In this document: one piece after another, positions 47,461 to 50,852 of the stretch
Layout of the letters: each line of letters starts with the position of its first letter
Numbering within the stretch: position 1 is the stretch's first letter
Origin: Thermoplasmatota archaeon
Lineage (GTDB): Archaea > Thermoplasmatota > E2 > DHVEG-1
Direction of reading: 5' to 3'
Assembly (NCBI GenBank): GCA_025457885.1
Contig: JALOTN010000003.1
Location: 1-50,852 of the forward strand
DNA: 50,852 bases
The notes under the pieces: model-generated
Seen by the model: only the letters and a program-made list of their open reading frames with translations
Databases searched by the model: none
What the model was told of the DNA's origin: nothing
Position numbers and translations under genes: made by a program

Positions 47461-48858
47461 ATGAGAAAAAGACAAATCGATTCATTATTAATAATCACAT
47501 TGTTCTTCCTTCTCACATTAGTACCAATTGAAATCGAAGGATTTCAGATTTTAAAGATACAAAATTCAAATTCATTAAATTCTTTAAGCATCAATAAATA
47601 TATCTCTCCTGAAGAGAAAAAATCGGATACCATTATTTGGGATAATTACGAATATAATAGTACCGGTGCTAAGGCCTGGGCTTCACAGTTAGACGTTATA
47701 TATCCTTTTAATTGCCAAGTTGGTGATGATTTCATGCTAAATGATGATATGCAAGTGACTGGAGTTCATTGGTGGGGTAAGTTCTGGGGCGGATATCCGC
47801 CCTGGCCGAATCCCACTGATTTTAATATCATATTTTATGCCGATGATGGAACAGGGAATATGCCAACCGGGGCAGGAATGTATGACCCGACATCCACTGC
47901 TCTTGCTGTCTATTTCATACCCGATGTCACTGGTGTTCTATGTGGACCTTACGATTATTGGTTCGAATACAATATTACATTACCTGATCCATTCGTTGTC
48001 ACAGCTAATACCAAGTATTGGATTGCAATACAGGCGGTATTTCCTTGGACTCCGCAATGGGGTTGGTCTACTAATGCAGATAATCCTGATCAACTCCATG
48101 TCCCAGTGCAAGGATTTCCTATGATGGGTGAACCTTACTGGACCAACATTGGCAACTTTGGAGATATGGCGTTCCAGCTCTATGGAGAGCCGAACTATGC
48201 TCCCCTTTCTCCCGTGATACATGGTCCATATAATGGAGACGTCAACATCGAATATGATTTCTGGACCGACCCGATCATAGACCCATATGGTGATTCTCTC
48301 TATATCCGATGGGATTGGGATGATGGGAACATCACCGACTGGATTGGCCCGTATTCATCTGGTTCTATTGTGTACGCATCCCATGCGTGGGAGGATCCTG
48401 GTATGTACGATATTCGAGCTCAACTCAAAGGTACTGGTGGAGAGAGCGACTGGTCAGAGCCACATACCATAACCATTGTTCAAAATCAACCGCCATCTAC
48501 TCCAATACTCACTGGTCCTTCACAAGGGAAACGAGGTATTTGTTATAATTACGAAATTGAATCTGTTGACCCTGAAAACGAAAACATCTCCTATTACATT
48601 GACTGGGGCGATGAGACAAATACTGGTTGGATTGGACCATTTCCCTCAGGACAAGAACAAACCCTAAACCACACCTGGAACAAAAAAGGGACATATACGA
48701 TTAAAACAAAAGCACAGGATAGTCATGACCAAGAAAGCGACTGGGGCACCCTCACAGTTACAATGCCCTACGAACCACCACAGTTTCCGTTCATCCAATG
48801 GATATTAGAACGATTCCCCCATGCGTTCCCATTACTAAGATATCTTCTAAATTTTTAA
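47461..48858 (+). CDS. Secreted protein with two PKD-like domains and a C-terminal FP-x-LRYLL motif
   Basis: 465 residues from ATG 47461 (ATG 47440 is also open). The signal peptide is RQIDSLLIITLFFLLTLVPI. Residues about 50-240 form a beta-sandwich with DFNIIFYADDGTG and TKYWIAIQAVFPW, a carbohydrate-binding-like layout. Two PKD-type modules follow (WDWDDGNITDWIGPY ... YASHAWEDPGMYDI; IDWGDETNTGWIGPF ... NHTWNKKGTYTI). The last 26 residues end QWILERFPHAFPLLRYLLN, which looks like a C-terminal sorting or anchoring signal. It lies at the right end of the tRNA-Leu-bounded segment. No catalytic site is recognised. Confidence 0.7.
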   Translation: MRKRQIDSLLIITLFFLLTLVPIEIEGFQILKIQNSNSLNSLSINKYISPEEKKSDTIIWDNYEYNSTGAKAWASQLDVIYPFNCQVGDDFMLNDDMQVTGVHWWGKFWGGYPPWPNPTDFNIIFYADDGTGNMPTGAGMYDPTSTALAVYFIPDVTGVLCGPYDYWFEYNITLPDPFVVTANTKYWIAIQAVFPWTPQWGWSTNADNPDQLHVPVQGFPMMGEPYWTNIGNFGDMAFQLYGEPNYAPLSPVIHGPYNGDVNIEYDFWTDPIIDPYGDSLYIRWDWDDGNITDWIGPYSSGSIVYASHAWEDPGMYDIRAQLKGTGGESDWSEPHTITIVQNQPPSTPILTGPSQGKRGICYNYEIESVDPENENISYYIDWGDETNTGWIGPFPSGQEQTLNHTWNKKGTYTIKTKAQDSHDQESDWGTLTVTMPYEPPQFPFIQWILERFPHAFPLLRYLLNF

Positions 48859-48903
48859 AGGCTGTTTCATTTTTCTATCTTTGTCAATTTTTAGAGAAAA
48901 AAC

Positions 48904-48915
48904 GAGATTTGAACC
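48904..48915 (-). repeat. Reverse T-arm-like 12-mer, copy 2
   Basis: gagatttgaacc, identical to 44391-44402, again after an A-run (gaaaaaac). It stands four bases before the degenerate tRNA-Leu 3' end. Confidence 0.5.
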
Positions 48916-48918
48916 TTA

Positions 48919-48940
48919 GGTTGAAGTCACTTCCCCTGCA
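48919..48940 (+). repeat. Third, degenerate tRNA-Leu 3'-end copy (attR-like)
   Basis: ggttgaagtcacttcccctgca matches the corresponding 22 bases of tRNA-Leu at 19 positions, and both are followed by tat and an AT-rich stretch. The next gene ends at 48947 on the opposite strand, so the repeat coincides with a gene boundary. Confidence 0.55.
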
Positions 48941-48946
48941 TATATT

Positions 48947-49420
48947 TTATCGATTATTTTTTTTCCTTCTTTTATGTCTTACTTGATAAAATCCAAAGCA
49001 ACCTAACATCACAAAATAACTTATCACAAGCATATTGCCATATACTTTTCCGACCAGAAATCCATACCAATTCAACGCAATACATCCAATCTGAAGCAGA
49101 ATGAGATACACAATTAAACCCCTGGGCCAATGATCGGGATGATGAACCGGTTTCTTTTTCGTTAATAAACGATACCAAAGATCATAGAGAAGAAAGACAA
49201 GTATCAGGAAACCAGTTATCAGTCGTCCGCTGTCACCCCCAATGTAAATGTTCAATATCCAAAGTAGCATGAATGGCACTAATTGGAGACTAAAAACTAG
49301 TGCTAATTTTAATTCCTCTTTCTCTCGTTGATAGGAGCGTAATACATACACAACACATAAAAAAGCATAAAAAACAAGTGAAAAAACTACAACAAGATTG
49401 TCGATGAGGATGTTGTTCAC
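48947..49420 (-). CDS. Four-helix membrane protein of unknown function
   Basis: 157 residues with membrane segments near 8-26, 42-60, 65-85 and 100-145 (the last probably two close helices). Basic loops (RSYQREKEELK, LLTKKKPVHHPDHWPRG) and a basic C-terminus (RHKRRKKNNR) suggest cytoplasmic ends. The HHPDHW cluster could bind a metal. No family is recognised. Its 3' end lies 7 bases from the attR-like repeat. Confidence 0.6.
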   Translation of the reverse strand: MNNILIDNLVVVFSLVFYAFLCVVYVLRSYQREKEELKLALVFSLQLVPFMLLWILNIYIGGDSGRLITGFLILVFLLYDLWYRLLTKKKPVHHPDHWPRGLIVYLILLQIGCIALNWYGFLVGKVYGNMLVISYFVMLGCFGFYQVRHKRRKKNNR

Positions 49421-49474
49421 AGAACCACTCCTGAAAAGAAAGTACCTCTTCTTTCTTTAAAAATACCTCGGATA

Positions 49475-49816
49475 TCAACCACACACGGATTTTTTTTCGA
49501 TGAGTTTTATCAGTTTCACCAGTCGTTTTTCGTCAATATCCTCTACTGAGTTGATTTTTATATGCCGCATTGTTTTCCCCGTTCCCTCAAAAAAACCTCT
49601 TTCATCTGCATTCAAACCCGTGATTGCAAAACCAACATGCACACGAGTCTTCATCGCTGCAAGATAAAATTTTCCTCCTGTAAATGTAATGACGCCCCAC
49701 ATCATTTTTTCGTCACAAATTGGTAGAGTTTCATAGAAGATTTCTCGAACTTTTCGTAAAATTTCTTTTTGAGGTGATTTTTGTTTTGAGATATACTCAT
49801 CAACGTGTTTATCCAT
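49475..49816 (-). CDS. DUF1801 (YdhG-like) family protein
   Basis: 113 residues from ATG 49816, preceded by ggag 7 bases upstream; the frame is open to 49837. Features of the family are VDEYISKQKSPQKEILRKVREI at the start, then DEKMMWGVITFTGGKFYLAAM and GTGKTMRHIKINSVEDID near the end. DUF1801 has an alpha/beta fold related to iron-chaperone-like YdhG/frataxin-fold proteins. Function is not established. Confidence 0.8.
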   Translation of the reverse strand: MDKHVDEYISKQKSPQKEILRKVREIFYETLPICDEKMMWGVITFTGGKFYLAAMKTRVHVGFAITGLNADERGFFEGTGKTMRHIKINSVEDIDEKRLVKLIKLIEKKSVCG

Positions 49817-49948
49817 ATCAGAGCTCCACAACGTCAATAATTGAAAATAGTCTTCTGGTTGATAACATCTGTGTTTTCTCTAACAATTTTCGTATGAAGA
49901 GAATTTAAATAGAGCAGGATGTTTTAATTATGCATGGGTAGGAAAAAG

Positions 49949-50422
49949 ATGAAGAAATATTTTCTAACTAACATAGGTTTGGTTGCGGCCATCATTCTGT
50001 TATTCATGAGTACGAGCGTTATTTTGACACCAGCACAGATTCCAACGAATATGAATGTAAATCACCAAATAGTACCAGATAATTCACTCGCGGAAGCTCG
50101 CTGGGCAGCAAACATAACCGGTACAATGTTTCGAGGATGGCTTCAATATTCACTTGAGAAAGGATTTGCTGGGAGAAGAATCACACTCACAGGTACATGG
50201 GGAACAGACGATGACAACTTCACAGGGGATTTTACCTTAAAAAACCTTATTTTTCTTCAGTTCTATGGGACGTATCGAGGCGTGTTTCTTGCTGAGGTTT
50301 CCGGTGGGGATTACACCGGAAGGTTCGTAGGTTTTTTCCGCAATGACTGGGAAGTAGGATATTGGAAAACGATCATCCCTGCCAAGATGCAGATTCAAAT
50401 CGTTCACATTCCTTTCAATTAA
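49949..50422 (+). CDS. Secreted protein of unknown function
   Basis: 157 residues from ATG 49949 (taggaa is 6-7 bases upstream); ATG 49934 is also open and extends the basic N-terminus by five residues. The signal peptide NIGLVAAIILLFMSTSVIL is followed by a 120-residue beta-rich domain with repeating G-x-W/Y and T-G-x-F patterns (GTWGTDDDNFTGDFTL, GGDYTGRFVGFF). No cysteine is present. I do not recognise a family. Confidence 0.6.
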   Translation: MKKYFLTNIGLVAAIILLFMSTSVILTPAQIPTNMNVNHQIVPDNSLAEARWAANITGTMFRGWLQYSLEKGFAGRRITLTGTWGTDDDNFTGDFTLKNLIFLQFYGTYRGVFLAEVSGGDYTGRFVGFFRNDWEVGYWKTIIPAKMQIQIVHIPFN

Positions 50423-50501
50423 CATAAGATTCTTCTTTGTCATTATAAAAGAAGAATTATTTCCAGTGTTTTTCTCAAGGGAGTTAGTTTGCGTATTTGA
50501 T

Positions 50502-50852
50502 TTACTGACCGATATCTTTTGAGAGCATCCGACGGACTTCCTCCGCGCACCCTCGAAGATCCTCGCCTTGTGCTCGTTTCACTTCTGGTTCTAGGACGGG
50601 ACCGGGTCGATCGCAGACCGGGCAATGCTCAAGCAGTTTTACTTGGTCACCAGTCACGATGAAGCTTGGGTGACTTGTCGCGATACCATCAAGAAACGCG
50701 AACCGTCCCCATTCCCCGTACCCAACAGATTGATACTCTTTATCCAGCACCAGTGCTTTATAATACGTGTAGGGGACATGGAGATAATGACCCTCTGGAC
50801 AATGGATCATCCATCCGTTCCCCTCCACCATGCTGTAGACATCAAACACCAA
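50502..50852 (-). CDS. Uncharacterised protein, partial (runs off the window end)
   Basis: 116 residues visible; the frame is open to the last base, so the true start may lie outside. The segment has a zinc-ribbon-like arrangement, HCPEGHYLHVPY near residue 17 and HCPVCDRPGP near residue 76. The C-terminus is charged (KRAQGEDLRGCAEEVRRML). The two CP-x-G/C knuckles suggest one zinc site. Family unknown. Confidence 0.55.
   Translation of the reverse strand: MVFDVYSMVEGNGWMIHCPEGHYLHVPYTYYKALVLDKEYQSVGYGEWGRFAFLDGIATSHPSFIVTGDQVKLLEHCPVCDRPGPVLEPEVKRAQGEDLRGCAEEVRRMLSKDIGQ

Overview
The window looks like a chromosome segment from an anaerobic, probably mesophilic archaeon. The archaeal case rests on a translation cluster eL42-eS27-aIF2alpha-Nop10, together with Dph2, RadB, an archaeal GINS subunit, NMD3, TATA-box promoters and oligo-T terminators. 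Secreted proteins with a shared Gly-rich C-terminal domain, an MvhADG-type hydrogenase, a single-chain pyruvate:ferredoxin oxidoreductase and an ADP-forming acetyl-CoA synthetase together suggest Candidatus Thermoplasmatota, perhaps the MBG-D/Thermoprofundales group. That placement is inference and was not tested by phylogeny.

Layout. 1-7849 (+) is informational: the end of an MTA/SAH deaminase, a DUF401 permease, a phosphotransferase-kinase fusion, dph2, radB, gins51, then eL42-eS27-aIF2a-nop10-PAC2. 7918-12056 (mostly -) holds a secreted protein, a HAD hydrolase, a TspO-like membrane protein, MsrA and a zinc-ribbon nuclease-like protein. 12266-12663 has two tandem paralogous microproteins. 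12678-17486 holds an SDR, two PLP aminotransferases and a secreted C45-type Ntn hydrolase. 17483-25484 has small membrane proteins, a class II ribonucleotide reductase, an FKBP isomerase, AsnA and two secreted proteins, one of them arylsulfotransferase-like.

25548-36927 is the energy core. A hydrogenase operon (mvhG-mvhA-protease-mvhD plus a 53-aa gene) runs on the minus strand. An HDAC-type deacetylase, PFOR and an acetate-CoA ligase fused to a GNAT acetyltransferase run on the plus strand. Together they would oxidise pyruvate to acetyl-CoA and acetate with ATP formation, and exchange electrons with H2 through ferredoxin and MvhD. The fused acetyltransferase and the nearby deacetylase could put this acetyl-CoA node under acetylation control.

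36945-37286 (-) carries two or three microORFs, two of them with good Shine-Dalgarno sites. 37367-42940 has a purple-acid-phosphatase-like protein, an EamA transporter, NMD3, a GNAT, TruA and a bacterial-type 6-phosphofructokinase. A tRNA-Leu(CAA) gene at 43082-43166 begins an apparent accessory island. Copies of its 3' end recur at 44306-44323 and, degenerately, at 48919-48940. They delimit an AT-rich methyltransferase segment and a second segment with two large secreted proteins. No integrase is visible. 48947-50852 returns to small membrane, DUF1801, secreted and unknown genes.
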